Part shown: positions 25,473 to 34,301 of the stretch, piece by piece
Layout of the letters: each line of letters starts with the position of its first letter
How positions within the stretch are numbered: position 1 is the first letter of the stretch
Origin: Lachnospiraceae bacterium
GTDB taxonomy: Bacteria; Bacillota; Clostridia; Lachnospirales; Lachnospiraceae
DNA: 58,758 nucleotides
Assembly: GCA_019424135.1 (NCBI GenBank)
Contig: JAHYZZ010000016.1
Span: 1-58,758 of the forward strand
Reading direction: 5' to 3'
The notes under the pieces: generated by a model
Database searches by the model: none
What the model saw: only the letters and a program-made list of their open reading frames with translations
Told to the model about the DNA's origin: nothing
Position numbers and translations under genes: made by a program

Positions 25473-26489
25473 CTAGTCATTTTCGTAATATGAAAAATAG
25501 TCTGCTGACTCAATCACTGGGCTGGGCGTCAGAAATACCGTGACATCATCCTCACAGCGGATTACCGCATCCTCTGGCAGAACAAGGTTGCGATAGATCG
25601 TTCCGGTAGAACTTCCTGATCCCATATATAGCGATTTCTCCTGATACAACTCTCCTTCATAGTCCCCGTCAGGACAAACAATCTCTACCGTAATCTCAGC
25701 CGTTCCTTCTGTCACTTCCAGGTCATAGACCCCTGGTTCAAAATTCTCTCCGGCCGTCTGCTCTCCAGACAGTACATAAGTCTCTGTCAGTGGATTATCC
25801 TCCCCTGCCATCATGGCCGTCTGAGCATTGGATGTGGTCAATACCACTGGCGTGGTTGCATCGATCTCTACTTCAGCTCCCTGATAGAGTCTTAAGTCAT
25901 CCAGATAGTTTCCGCCTTCTTTTTCCTCATATTCATACAGATAAATATTCTCCACATCATCATTGACACTGACCACGTCAAAGTCATCGTTTGTTTCTGC
26001 CTGATAAACCCCCTCAGGGATGTGTACACCCACAATATAAGAGCCTGAGTCCAGCCGGTATTCCATCTGATCTCCCTCATCTGGAATCTGTCTTGTGACA
26101 CTGGCATAGGGATTCTCCCTTTCGCCCTGGCCTTCCAGATACTCTTCTCCTTTGTCCTTTATGCTACGAATGAGAAGAAAGACCCCTTCTCCAAGTCCAT
26201 TTACAAACACGAACACCAACACCAGGATCAGGATGGTGATGACACATCCCTTGGATTTCATTTTGCTGACATTTTTCCTCTGACGCACCGGCTTCCTGCC
26301 CACCGGTCCCGAACGAACGGGTTTACCAGGATCTTCTTCCTCATGCACATGGGTCAGAGGCAGATTGTCGCAGCTGCTCTCATAAGCCCGGTAATTCTTG
26401 TCATTTTTATTGTTGTCCAGTCCACACTCCTTACAAACTCCGTGACTGTCCAGTTTTCCCCCACAAAGTGTACATCTTCTTCCAAACAT
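25473..26489 (-). CDS. Zinc-ribbon membrane protein of unknown function
   Basis: This 338-aa protein begins with a four-Cys zinc ribbon (C6, C9, C19, C22) and a basic linker. A membrane segment at about 80-107 and a large acidic extracytoplasmic domain follow. That domain holds two or three related beta-rich stretches (GSYIVGVHIPEGVYQAET, then NFEPGVYDLEV), resembling the beta repeats seen in other zinc-ribbon membrane proteins of Clostridia. It sits between aspS and gatC under the same T-box, which is unexplained. No enzyme motif is visible. It could be an unrelated passenger or an envelope sensor. Confidence 0.8.
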   Translation of the reverse strand: MFGRRCTLCGGKLDSHGVCKECGLDNNKNDKNYRAYESSCDNLPLTHVHEEEDPGKPVRSGPVGRKPVRQRKNVSKMKSKGCVITILILVLVFVFVNGLGEGVFLLIRSIKDKGEEYLEGQGERENPYASVTRQIPDEGDQMEYRLDSGSYIVGVHIPEGVYQAETNDDFDVVSVNDDVENIYLYEYEEKEGGNYLDDLRLYQGAEVEIDATTPVVLTTSNAQTAMMAGEDNPLTETYVLSGEQTAGENFEPGVYDLEVTEGTAEITVEIVCPDGDYEGELYQEKSLYMGSGSSTGTIYRNLVLPEDAVIRCEDDVTVFLTPSPVIESADYFSYYEND

Positions 26490-26521
26490 AACCTTAACCT
26501 CTCATCCCTAGGGAGCGCTCT

Positions 26522-27856
26522 TTATGGCTCCAGTCTGCTCAAATCTCTTGGGAACAATGTGGTCTCCCGAACGTTGTCCTCTCCTACGAGCATCATGGTG
26601 AAACGTTCCAGACCGATTCCGAGTCCTCCGTGAGGCGGCATCCCATGCTGGAAGGTCATCAGGTACTGCTCCATCCCCTCTGTCGTCATTCCTCTTGCTT
26701 CTATCTTTTCCAAGAGTTTTTGATAATCATGGATCCTTTGTCCCCCGGTCGTGATCTCCATACCATTATACAACAGGTCAAAGCTTAATGTATACCTTGG
26801 ATCCTCCGGATCATCCATCGCATAGAATGGCCGCTTCTTAGAGGGATAATGGGTCACAAATACAAAGTCGCTTCCCCATTCTTCCTTTGCATATCTTCCG
26901 ATCAATACCTCTTCTTCCGGTTCCAGGTCAAAAGGATTGCGGATCTTATGACCATATTTTTCAGATACCAGCTCCTTGATCTGATCAAAACGCACCGCCG
27001 GGATCTTGTCAGTCTTTGGCAGACTAAGTCCCAGGATCCCCAGCTCCTTTTTATATTCTTTGTCAAGAAGCTCCATCGCATACTGGAGATACCCGGTTTC
27101 CAGGGCCATGAGATCCTCAAAAGTTTCAATATATCCCATCTCCAGATCCAGGCTGGTATATTCATTTAAATGTCTCTTGGTATTGTGCTTTTCTGCCCGG
27201 AATACCGGCGCCGTCTCAAATACACGGTCAAACACGCCTACCATCATCTGCTTATAAAACTGGGGGCTTTGCTGCAGTATTGCCGGACGGTGAAAATATT
27301 CCAGTTTAAATAGATTTGCCCCGCCTTCTGCACTTTTCGCGCCGATTTTGGGCGTATGGATCTCTGTGAATCCCTGCCCGTACAAAAAGTCTCTAAACGC
27401 CCGGGTAAGACCTTCCTGCAGGCGGAACTTTGCTCTCTCTCGTATATTTCTTAACGCAATGGAGCGGTAATTTAGCTTTGCCTCCAGAGACGTATTCAGT
27501 TTCCATTTAGAAATGGCAAGAGGCATCTGTCCCCCTGAGGGTTCACTTAACACCTTTACCTCTGTCATACGGATCTCAATGCCGCCGGGAGCTTTTTCAT
27601 TTTTTTCCAGCATACCGGCCACCTCGATGGTAGCAGCCTCCTTGATCATTCTCCTGGGGAACTTTGCAGTCCCTTCTTCATAGACACACTGCAACAGCCC
27701 TTCCCGTTTTCTCAGAATTACAAAGGATACGGTTCCCATATCACGGATCGTGTGAACTGCCCCATTCACCAGGACCTTCCCTCCTTCTTCTGCCTTTGAA
27801 AGAAGTTCGCTAATCTCCATTGTTTGTGTTTTTTTCACACCTGTCAAATAGTTCAT
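26522..27856 (-). CDS. aspS: Aspartate-tRNA(Asn) ligase, archaeal-type non-discriminating AspRS
   Basis: This 444-aa class II synthetase has an N-terminal OB anticodon-binding domain (about 25-105). Motif 2 lies around FRAEKHNTKRHLNEYTSLD (about 219-237) and motif 3 around GIGLERFTM near the C-terminus. It is short and lacks the GAD insert of bacterial AspRS, so it belongs to the archaeal/eukaryal-like group. With gatCAB in the same operon and an Asn-specifying T-box, it probably charges both tRNA-Asp and tRNA-Asn. Asp-tRNA(Asn) then becomes Asn-tRNA(Asn). AAAGGAGG precedes the ATG at 27856. Confidence 0.92.
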   Translation of the reverse strand: MNYLTGVKKTQTMEISELLSKAEEGGKVLVNGAVHTIRDMGTVSFVILRKREGLLQCVYEEGTAKFPRRMIKEAATIEVAGMLEKNEKAPGGIEIRMTEVKVLSEPSGGQMPLAISKWKLNTSLEAKLNYRSIALRNIRERAKFRLQEGLTRAFRDFLYGQGFTEIHTPKIGAKSAEGGANLFKLEYFHRPAILQQSPQFYKQMMVGVFDRVFETAPVFRAEKHNTKRHLNEYTSLDLEMGYIETFEDLMALETGYLQYAMELLDKEYKKELGILGLSLPKTDKIPAVRFDQIKELVSEKYGHKIRNPFDLEPEEEVLIGRYAKEEWGSDFVFVTHYPSKKRPFYAMDDPEDPRYTLSFDLLYNGMEITTGGQRIHDYQKLLEKIEARGMTTEGMEQYLMTFQHGMPPHGGLGIGLERFTMMLVGEDNVRETTLFPRDLSRLEP

Positions 27857-27901
27857 ATATTTGTACCTCCTTTTTTCACCTGCGGGACGAACAGCACCAG
27901 T

Positions 27902-28190
27902 AAAAAAGAAAAACCGCCCCAGAACATATATCTATTCCAGGACGGATATCATCATTGCTATCCGCGGTACCACCCGCATTGAACCCTGTGCATCTTTGCA
28001 TCAGGCTTCCGCTCTTGCACGTAACGAGTGCCCACGTACCGGCCTACTTTTTTGTTCAACCGGTCTGCTCCAGAGTGTTCCCTATTGTCCTCATTCCTTA
28101 AGCGGCGCTCTCAGTCGGTGACGCCCCATTCCTGTCAAGTTCCAGAGGACAGAGTCTCTTTCATCGCTTTACTACATTAAAATATGTTTC
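27902..28190 (-). ncRNA. T-box riboswitch with AAC (Asn) specifier and terminator
   Basis: The T-box sequence GGGTGGTACCGCG is at 27963-27975 on the minus strand. Stem I spans roughly 28155-28070: AGAG/CTCT at its base and TGTCCTC/GAGGACA above frame an internal loop ending in GGGAACA. That gives AAC at 28077-28079 followed by the usual purine; GAA (Glu) overlaps it at 28078-28080. A pseudoknot-like ACCGG/CCGGT stem and stem III follow. The terminator stem (27945-27914) ends in TTTTTCTTTTTT. Uncharged tRNA-Asn should favour antitermination into aspS-gatCAB. Confidence 0.93.
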
Positions 28191-28192
28191 TT

Positions 28193-28221
28193 ATGTTAAC
28201 ACAACTTTTTTCGGATTGCAA
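28193..28221 (-). promoter_or_regulatory. Predicted promoter of the T-box aspS operon
   Basis: On the minus strand TTGCAA (28216-28221), a 17-nt spacer and TAACAT (28193-28198) directly precede the T-box leader. Confidence 0.6.
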
Positions 28222-28230
28222 GAAAAATTT

Positions 28231-29802
28231 TTATACCTTCTCCCTGCACAGGATCTCCATCCGGTCATGGATGGGCGCCTCTTCATCCTCTCTGGTTAAA
28301 ACCGTCACCACATCGCCCACCTGAAGACTGGTCCTTCCTCTTGGAATGATCTCTTGTGTTCCCCGCCTAACGGATACCAGCAGGCATTCTTTCGGCCAGG
28401 ATACTTCTGAAATCCTGGTTCCATCCAAAGAAGAGCCTTCTTCCACCACAAACTCCTCCAGGATTTTCTGCCCATGGGAAATAGTTCCTTTTTTCCCCTG
28501 TTTTTGTAAAAGCCGGTTAAGAAGGCTTTCATAGATGGGCGTGGAATGTAAAAGAGTGGCTGTAACGTATGCCGTAATGGATACGATTGCAAGAGACAGC
28601 ATCTGGCTTAAGGAGCCAGTCATCTCAAAAATCAGGAGGATTCCTGTCAGCGGTGCCCGGACAATGGCGGAAAAATATCCAGCCATAGCAAGCAGTACAA
28701 AGTTATTGATATAGACCGGATCCATATCAAAAAAGCGGACAAAAATCTGTGCGTAGGCCCCGCCGGTCAATCCTCCGATGACCAACAGCGGGAAAAAGAT
28801 GCCTCCCGGAGCACCCGAACCGAAACTGAGGGCGGAAAACAAAAATCTTCCCACAAGAAGGAACAAAATCATTCCAAGGGTCATGCTGCTGTTCGTCAGT
28901 TGATCGATCAGGCTATGGCCGGTGCCAAGAAGCTCAGGAGCCGTAAACCCTAAAATCCCGGCCCAGAAAAATGGGATCAGAAGCTTCTGCCACTGGGACA
29001 GGCCAGAGGCTCTTTGATACAATGACTGAACTTTCAGCGTAAACCAGTTATAAAAAGCGCCAAACAGTCCCAGGACAACCCCAAGCCCCAGGATCATCCC
29101 ATAGTGTTCCGGCGGCAGTACATGAAGAATATCAAATTGAAATACGGTATCCGTCCCCGTCACTGCAGAGCATAAAAAATCTGCCGTCAAAGCTGAGGTC
29201 ATAGCCGACACCAACACAGATACCGAAAAATTCTTATGCACCTCCTCCAGGGAAAACATCACCCCCGAAAGAGGCGCATGAAATGCAGCTGCAAGACCTG
29301 CGCTGGCGCCGCAGGTCAATAAAAACTTCTCTTCCGTTTTTCCTCGAAAAAAGCCCCGGGAAACCGCCTGTCCCACCATTGCTCCAAGCTGGATGGACGG
29401 ACCTTCTCTTCCAAGAGCCAATCCTCCAAAGATGCATAAAAAGCCTCCCAGAAATTTGGCGGGCAGCACCCGCCACCATTTCTGAGAAAGCTTTCCCACT
29501 ATCTCTCCTTCCAGCTGTGGAATTCCGCTGCCGGAAATCATAGGTTCATATTTCAACAACCTGCTGACAACAAAAGCCAGCAGAAAAAGAATGGCAAACC
29601 ACCCTGCCATACGGAACGGGCGTCCATCTGCCCAGGATAAGATCTGGTTCATCCAGATACCCGCATATTCCAGCGCCATCCGGTACAAAAGCACCACAAA
29701 TCCGCCAATTCCGCCGATGATCAGTCCCTCTGCGATCAGGACCACCTGAAACCGGTCAGCACGCCTAAGCAGCCTGGCCGTCTCTGTCTGTGTATTCTTC
29801 AT
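28231..29802 (-). CDS. ClC-family chloride channel/antiporter with TrkA-C domain
   Basis: This 523-aa membrane protein has the ClC selectivity motifs GSGIPQLEGE, GREGPSIQLG (with the gating Glu) and GSGAPGGIFFPLLVIGG. About ten to twelve hydrophobic segments span residues 20-430, followed by a cytoplasmic TrkA-C domain (about 455-515). The gating Glu is compatible with a Cl-/H+ exchanger rather than a pure channel. It is monocistronic with its own promoter and starts at an ATG after AAGAGGC. Ligand control through TrkA-C is inferred. Confidence 0.93.
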   Translation of the reverse strand: MKNTQTETARLLRRADRFQVVLIAEGLIIGGIGGFVVLLYRMALEYAGIWMNQILSWADGRPFRMAGWFAILFLLAFVVSRLLKYEPMISGSGIPQLEGEIVGKLSQKWWRVLPAKFLGGFLCIFGGLALGREGPSIQLGAMVGQAVSRGFFRGKTEEKFLLTCGASAGLAAAFHAPLSGVMFSLEEVHKNFSVSVLVSAMTSALTADFLCSAVTGTDTVFQFDILHVLPPEHYGMILGLGVVLGLFGAFYNWFTLKVQSLYQRASGLSQWQKLLIPFFWAGILGFTAPELLGTGHSLIDQLTNSSMTLGMILFLLVGRFLFSALSFGSGAPGGIFFPLLVIGGLTGGAYAQIFVRFFDMDPVYINNFVLLAMAGYFSAIVRAPLTGILLIFEMTGSLSQMLSLAIVSITAYVTATLLHSTPIYESLLNRLLQKQGKKGTISHGQKILEEFVVEEGSSLDGTRISEVSWPKECLLVSVRRGTQEIIPRGRTSLQVGDVVTVLTREDEEAPIHDRMEILCREKV

Positions 29803-29840
29803 CTCTTTGCCTCTTAATCATCAAATAATCATCCTGATGT

Positions 29841-29869
29841 ATTATAGCACAGATTGAGTTCTCTTTCAC
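29841..29869 (-). promoter_or_regulatory. Predicted promoter of the ClC gene
   Basis: On the minus strand GTGAAA (29864-29869), a 17-nt spacer and consensus TATAAT (29841-29846) lie 39 nt before the ATG. Confidence 0.6.
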
Positions 29870-29902
29870 GCAGAAATCATCTCACCTCTTTTTAAGGAGT
29901 AC

Positions 29903-30823
29903 TTAATCCGAATCCTCGCCATCCGCCGTTTCCTCCACCGTGATCATATTATCCGTCACACTGCTGCTGACCGTATAAACCAGGACAGAGCCGTCCACCA
30001 TGACATACCGGTTTCCATTCGTATCCGTACTTCCCAGATACACAGTAAAAGATTTATTTTTTCCAGTATCGGTATCCTCATATTCCGCCGTAGCCGTAAC
30101 CCTGGATGCCTCGTCAAGCCCATAATCTGCCAATGTCTCCTCTGTCACATGATAATCCGCAAGATCCGTCAATGTAAGCGTTCCCCAGCCTCCTGCAAGC
30201 TCGCCAAGATCATCCTCGTCTTCGAAAGTAGTTGTCGTCTCGTTTTCCGTAATCTCTATTTTTTTCAGGTTTCCGCTGCTGATGGAAGGTACGGTATCTG
30301 TCTGGATATATCCAGACAGGTCAAAGTCCATGCTGTATGGCAGGTCATCAGCAATCGTATAGATCTGATCTGAGCCTTCCACCATCGCATAATAGTCTTC
30401 TCCTGTCAGGTTTCCGATATATACGGCCCCTTCTTCTCCATTCGCTGTGGTATAGCTGATGGTGTAAGCAGGCGCATCCAGCCCATAGTCCGCGATATCA
30501 TCTGGATCTTTCAATTCTCTCTTTGCGGTCAGAGAAGCTACGCTGTCAGCAAAGTTTCCCACCACATCCTGATTCATGGGAATTTCCTTATCCTCAGCGT
30601 CATACCATGTCCCGTCCTCTTTCACAAACCCCAATGTACTTTCCCCGTTCGTATAAGACACAGCCGTCAGTTCATCTGCGTCAACAAGATTGATCTTCGA
30701 CGCCTCTTCCTCCTCTTTGGCCTGCTCCTCTTGCTGTTGATTCCATGTTGTAAGGCCTACATAACACCCCAACAGCACCACCAGGGCAATGCCAAGTATC
30801 AGCATGGTTTTTTTCTGCTTCAT
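29903..30823 (-). CDS. DUF4340 membrane-anchored protein
   Basis: This 306-aa protein has a single N-terminal hydrophobic segment (about 7-24) and a Glu/Asp/Thr-rich extracytoplasmic region. That region holds repeated DUF4340-type units (DIADYGLDAPAYTISYT, then LADYGLDEASRVTATAEY), each followed by a beta-rich part. It is the last gene of a four-gene unit after a GldA-like ATPase, GldF-like permease and GldG-like protein. In Bacteroidetes Gld proteins relate to gliding, but in Clostridia the role of this ABC-DUF4340 set is unknown. The ATG follows AAGGAGG at good spacing. Confidence 0.85.
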   Translation of the reverse strand: MKQKKTMLILGIALVVLLGCYVGLTTWNQQQEEQAKEEEEASKINLVDADELTAVSYTNGESTLGFVKEDGTWYDAEDKEIPMNQDVVGNFADSVASLTAKRELKDPDDIADYGLDAPAYTISYTTANGEEGAVYIGNLTGEDYYAMVEGSDQIYTIADDLPYSMDFDLSGYIQTDTVPSISSGNLKKIEITENETTTTFEDEDDLGELAGGWGTLTLTDLADYHVTEETLADYGLDEASRVTATAEYEDTDTGKNKSFTVYLGSTDTNGNRYVMVDGSVLVYTVSSSVTDNMITVEETADGEDSD

Positions 30824-30836
30824 ACTCTGCCTCCTT

Positions 30837-32279
30837 CTACGCTTTTCTGCGCTTCCACCACTTCACAAATCCAAACACTAAAATGATCAGTGGAATACCA
30901 AAAATCAAGAACAGGCTGATGATACCTGCATGCTGCATCGTGTTATAGGTTACCTGCAGACTCTTGGCCTCGATGGCCACATTCTGTACATCATCAAAGT
31001 TTGCAGAAATGGTATTCATAAATAAATCCAGATTCTCTAAAGTAGAAAATGCGTCTGTAACCTGTGAGTCGATCAGGCTGTCTGCAGCCAGAACCGTAAG
31101 CCGTCCTTCCTCCAGTTCTTCTTCCTCTTCACTGTCTTTTGACGTATCCTCTGCGGAAAGAGTCTGTGTCGCCACCGCTCCCAGACTGTAAGTTCCTTCT
31201 GTCTGGCTTTCCTCTGTGACCGCATAGCCCTGGTCAGAGGTGTCCATAAAGGAGGACACGCTAATCGTATCTGCCTCAGGATCTGTAATCGTCAGTCCAT
31301 GTGCATTGATCAGCAGTACCATATTGGAAGACAGCCCTTCTGCCATCTCATCATAGGCGCTGATTTGTGGAAATATATAGTAATAGTTACCCTGATAATT
31401 CCGGGACATGTCTGCAATATATCCGTCTGCAGGGGTCATTCCATAGGAAGTCAGCAGCGCATCCAGATTCGGTGTGTCTTCTGTGCTTTCTGAAGACAGC
31501 GTAATGTAGACCTTGCCACCGTGGGCAATATAATCTTTCAGAAGAGTCTGCTCATCTTCTGTGATATCTGTTACCGGAGAATACATAAATAAAAGATCAC
31601 AGTCTTCCGGGATTTCACCCGTCATGATCAGATTCAGCTCCTCCTGCGTCATGTTGTTCTTTTCCAGAAGATCCGTAACAGAAGAAGAGAAGGCGGACTC
31701 CCCATGGCCGGTAGTGTAATAGAGCTTCTTCTGGGAATCTGATGTGACATAGTTCACCGCGCCGGTCAGCTGTCCCTCCCCGTCAAACTCTGTGGCAGAT
31801 GAGGTTCCTGTGGTGTAATAAGAATATTCGTCCGTCACCAGAATGTCTGAAAAAGCTACGGTGGTCGTCTTTCCCGTCTCATCACAGGAGACCAGGATCG
31901 TATCTTCGCTTACATTATTTTCCGTCAGCTCTGAGGGATGCAGCACCGGATCTACCCATTTCACAGTAATCTTGTCTGACAGTGCCACATATTTATCCAG
32001 AAACGTCTTGATCATATTATCTGTGGACGATTTTTCAGCAAATACAGTAAAGGTTACGTCCTGATCCAGATCTTTTAAGATTTCCCGGCTGGTATCTGAG
32101 ATCTCGTAAATCCGATTGTCACTGATATCAAGATTTCGGACACTTTCCGGAAGCTGTCCGGCAATCATATTGATGACGATCACGATGGCGATCACAAGAA
32201 CGATCAGCCCCACACTGTAGCTGCCGTTTTTCCATGTGGCGCTCGTACTGCTAAAAATATTTTTTAATTTTTCTTTCAT
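30837..32279 (-). CDS. GldG-family ABC transporter auxiliary protein
   Basis: This 480-aa protein has an N-terminal membrane segment (about 23-43), a large extracytoplasmic domain and a C-terminal membrane segment (about 453-472) ending in a basic tail. Features such as NIRDIS-like starts (RNLDISDNRIYEISDTS) and LYYTTGHGE fit the GldG / ABC-associated family that resembles IFT52-type domains. It lies between the permease (9 nt upstream) and DUF4340 (13 nt downstream), so it probably forms one complex with them. The substrate is unknown. Confidence 0.87.
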   Translation of the reverse strand: MKEKLKNIFSSTSATWKNGSYSVGLIVLVIAIVIVINMIAGQLPESVRNLDISDNRIYEISDTSREILKDLDQDVTFTVFAEKSSTDNMIKTFLDKYVALSDKITVKWVDPVLHPSELTENNVSEDTILVSCDETGKTTTVAFSDILVTDEYSYYTTGTSSATEFDGEGQLTGAVNYVTSDSQKKLYYTTGHGESAFSSSVTDLLEKNNMTQEELNLIMTGEIPEDCDLLFMYSPVTDITEDEQTLLKDYIAHGGKVYITLSSESTEDTPNLDALLTSYGMTPADGYIADMSRNYQGNYYYIFPQISAYDEMAEGLSSNMVLLINAHGLTITDPEADTISVSSFMDTSDQGYAVTEESQTEGTYSLGAVATQTLSAEDTSKDSEEEEELEEGRLTVLAADSLIDSQVTDAFSTLENLDLFMNTISANFDDVQNVAIEAKSLQVTYNTMQHAGIISLFLIFGIPLIILVFGFVKWWKRRKA

Positions 32280-32288
32280 AATGCCCTC

Positions 32289-33155
32289 CTAACTCCAACG
32301 TCTTTTCTGAATCATCTGTATCGTCAGAAACAGGAAGACTACTATCAAAGAAAGATAGAGGATGATCCCGCTGATGTCCAGGTAACTGCTTTTTGTGATC
32401 GCGGTAAGTGGAGCCGTCAGTTCCAGCTTACCCAAAAGATTTGGCAGAAGATTTTCAAACAGGCTGGAACGGATTGCATAAGTTGCAATCGTGCCTGCCA
32501 GAATAATCAACTCGGCTCCAGCACCCAGGATCCAGTTTTTCGTCATCTGCCAGATTCCAAAAGCCAGCAAAGATAAGATGACCGCTGCACCAATCGCATT
32601 GGTGCCTGCCCCAGAAGGAATAAAATCTAAGATCCCCTCCCACAGGTACAAAGCAACCAGAATTCCCATCGTTCCGATGGCCGCGATGATGACGCTTTCT
32701 GTCAGTGAGGAAATAAACATACCAATGGCAATATAGACACAGCCCAACAAAAAGAACATCAGGATCGACAAATAATCTGTCAAAATGTATGCGGTTCCCT
32801 GGGCTTTAATAATCAGGGGAAAGATCAGATAGATCACACAAGGGACTGCCAGAATTGTAACCATGGCAAGGTATTTTCCTAGAACAACCTTTGTCAGACT
32901 GACCGGCGACGTCAAAAGGAGCTGGTCCGTCTTATTTTTCCGGTCTTCCGCAAAGCTCCTCATCGTAAGGATGGGAATTGCAATCAGAAGAACAAACAGG
33001 ATCCCTGTCAGAACATAAGAAAAATACGGATATCCATAATTCAGGTTATATGCCATAAAATACACACCGGTATATGCCACTAAAAAAGCAATGAACACAT
33101 ACCCGATCATGGTATGAAAATATGAGTTTAATTCTCGTTTATAGATTGCTTTCAC
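32289..33155 (-). CDS. ABC-2 type permease (GldF-like)
   Basis: This 288-aa permease has six hydrophobic segments (about 15-35, 45-65, 95-120, 130-155, 162-180, 255-280). Family sequence includes LTMRSFAEDRKNKTDQLLLTSPVSLTKVVLGKY before segment three. It is a GldF/NosY-like ABC-2 permease with the ATPase at 33178-34113 and GldG at 30837-32279. The start is a GTG at 33155 with GGGGAGG about 10 nt upstream. Transport direction and substrate cannot be read. Confidence 0.9.
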   Translation of the reverse strand: MKAIYKRELNSYFHTMIGYVFIAFLVAYTGVYFMAYNLNYGYPYFSYVLTGILFVLLIAIPILTMRSFAEDRKNKTDQLLLTSPVSLTKVVLGKYLAMVTILAVPCVIYLIFPLIIKAQGTAYILTDYLSILMFFLLGCVYIAIGMFISSLTESVIIAAIGTMGILVALYLWEGILDFIPSGAGTNAIGAAVILSLLAFGIWQMTKNWILGAGAELIILAGTIATYAIRSSLFENLLPNLLGKLELTAPLTAITKSSYLDISGIILYLSLIVVFLFLTIQMIQKRRWS

Positions 33156-33177
33156 TTCTATGAAACCTCCCCTTCTT

Positions 33178-34113
33178 TTATTTCTGTGTCAGCTCCAGGA
33201 AGATATCTTCCAGGGTAGACTTGTTTAATTTAAGTGTCTGAAGGGGCATGTGCCTCTCTGCAAATGCGTTAAAAATCTGTTCCCGGATATCTTCAGACCC
33301 TTTCACCTCAATCTGGGCTTTTACTGTGCCGTCGTCCAGCAGTGTATAGTCCACGTGCCTGATCCGCTCCAGCCGATCCAGAACCTGTTCCACTTCCTTT
33401 TGTTCCCGGCAGACCTCAATCTCCACATGGGCGGTCCCGCTCATCTCATTTTCCAGATTGTCCGGCGTATCGCTTGCCACCAGCTTCCCCTTGGCAATGA
33501 TCATAATATAATCGCAGACCTCTCGGATCTCCGCCAGAATATGAGAGCTTAGAATCACAGTGTGTTCTTTTGAAAGCTTCCGGATCAGCTGCCGGATCTC
33601 GATGATCTGCTTGGGATCCAGTCCCACAGTAGGTTCATCCAGGATGATGATCTCGGGGAATCCCAAAATAGCCTGAGCCAGACCTACTCTTTGCTTATAA
33701 CCCTTGGACAGATTACTAATCAGACGGTTTCTGACCTCTGAAAGCTTGGTCAGTCCTATAACCTTTTCTATCTGGATCTCTTTTTCTTCCTTGGGAATCT
33801 TTTTTAACTCTGCAGCAAACCTAAGATATTCCTGTACCGTCATCTCCATATAAAGAGGCGGCTGTTCCGGCAGATACCCGATACAGCGCTTGGCCTCTTC
33901 TGGTTCCTTCAAAATATCGTGTCCGTCAATCAGCACCTGCCCCTTTGTGGCGCCCAGATATCCTGTCATCATGTTCATCGTGGTAGATTTTCCTGCCCCA
34001 TTTGGCCCCAGAAATCCATAAATCTGGCCTTTTTCCACCGTAAAGCTTAAGTCATCCACAGCCAGATGCTTCCCATAGCGTTTGGTGAGATTTTTTACTT
34101 CTATCAATGCCAT
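33178..34113 (-). CDS. ABC transporter ATPase (GldA/CcmA-like)
   Basis: This 311-aa ATPase has Walker A GPNGAGKS (36-43), signature LSKGYKQRVGLAQAIL, Walker B IIILDEPTVGLD and a C-terminal regulatory region (about 215-311). It leads the four-gene GldA-GldF-GldG-DUF4340 unit. The longer frame to 34284 encodes a Cys/Phe-rich leader unlike the family and is rejected. The ATG at 34113 sits only 1 nt after GGGAGG. A TTG at 34107, spaced 7 nt, may be the true start (protein two residues shorter). Confidence 0.9.
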   Translation of the reverse strand: MALIEVKNLTKRYGKHLAVDDLSFTVEKGQIYGFLGPNGAGKSTTMNMMTGYLGATKGQVLIDGHDILKEPEEAKRCIGYLPEQPPLYMEMTVQEYLRFAAELKKIPKEEKEIQIEKVIGLTKLSEVRNRLISNLSKGYKQRVGLAQAILGFPEIIILDEPTVGLDPKQIIEIRQLIRKLSKEHTVILSSHILAEIREVCDYIMIIAKGKLVASDTPDNLENEMSGTAHVEIEVCREQKEVEQVLDRLERIRHVDYTLLDDGTVKAQIEVKGSEDIREQIFNAFAERHMPLQTLKLNKSTLEDIFLELTQK

Positions 34114-34301
34114 TCCTCCCGTTCCAATGCTTTTTTTAGGCGCTGTATGAAACACAGCGCACCGATGGTAACAATATAAGCGGAAAGTTTGAAATATATG
34201 TGGTAAAAGTATGTTCATTTTGTGAAATAGGAGATTTAAAAAACAAAGAAACAAGAATATGATACAATAGTGTATAAGATACATATTAAAAGGAGGCTGC
34301 C

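Noticed and set aside
34114..34284. N-terminal extension of the GldA-like ATPase
   Set aside because: Hydrophobic Cys/Phe-rich leader unlike ABC ATPases, no ribosome site, and it covers the divergent mtnA control region.
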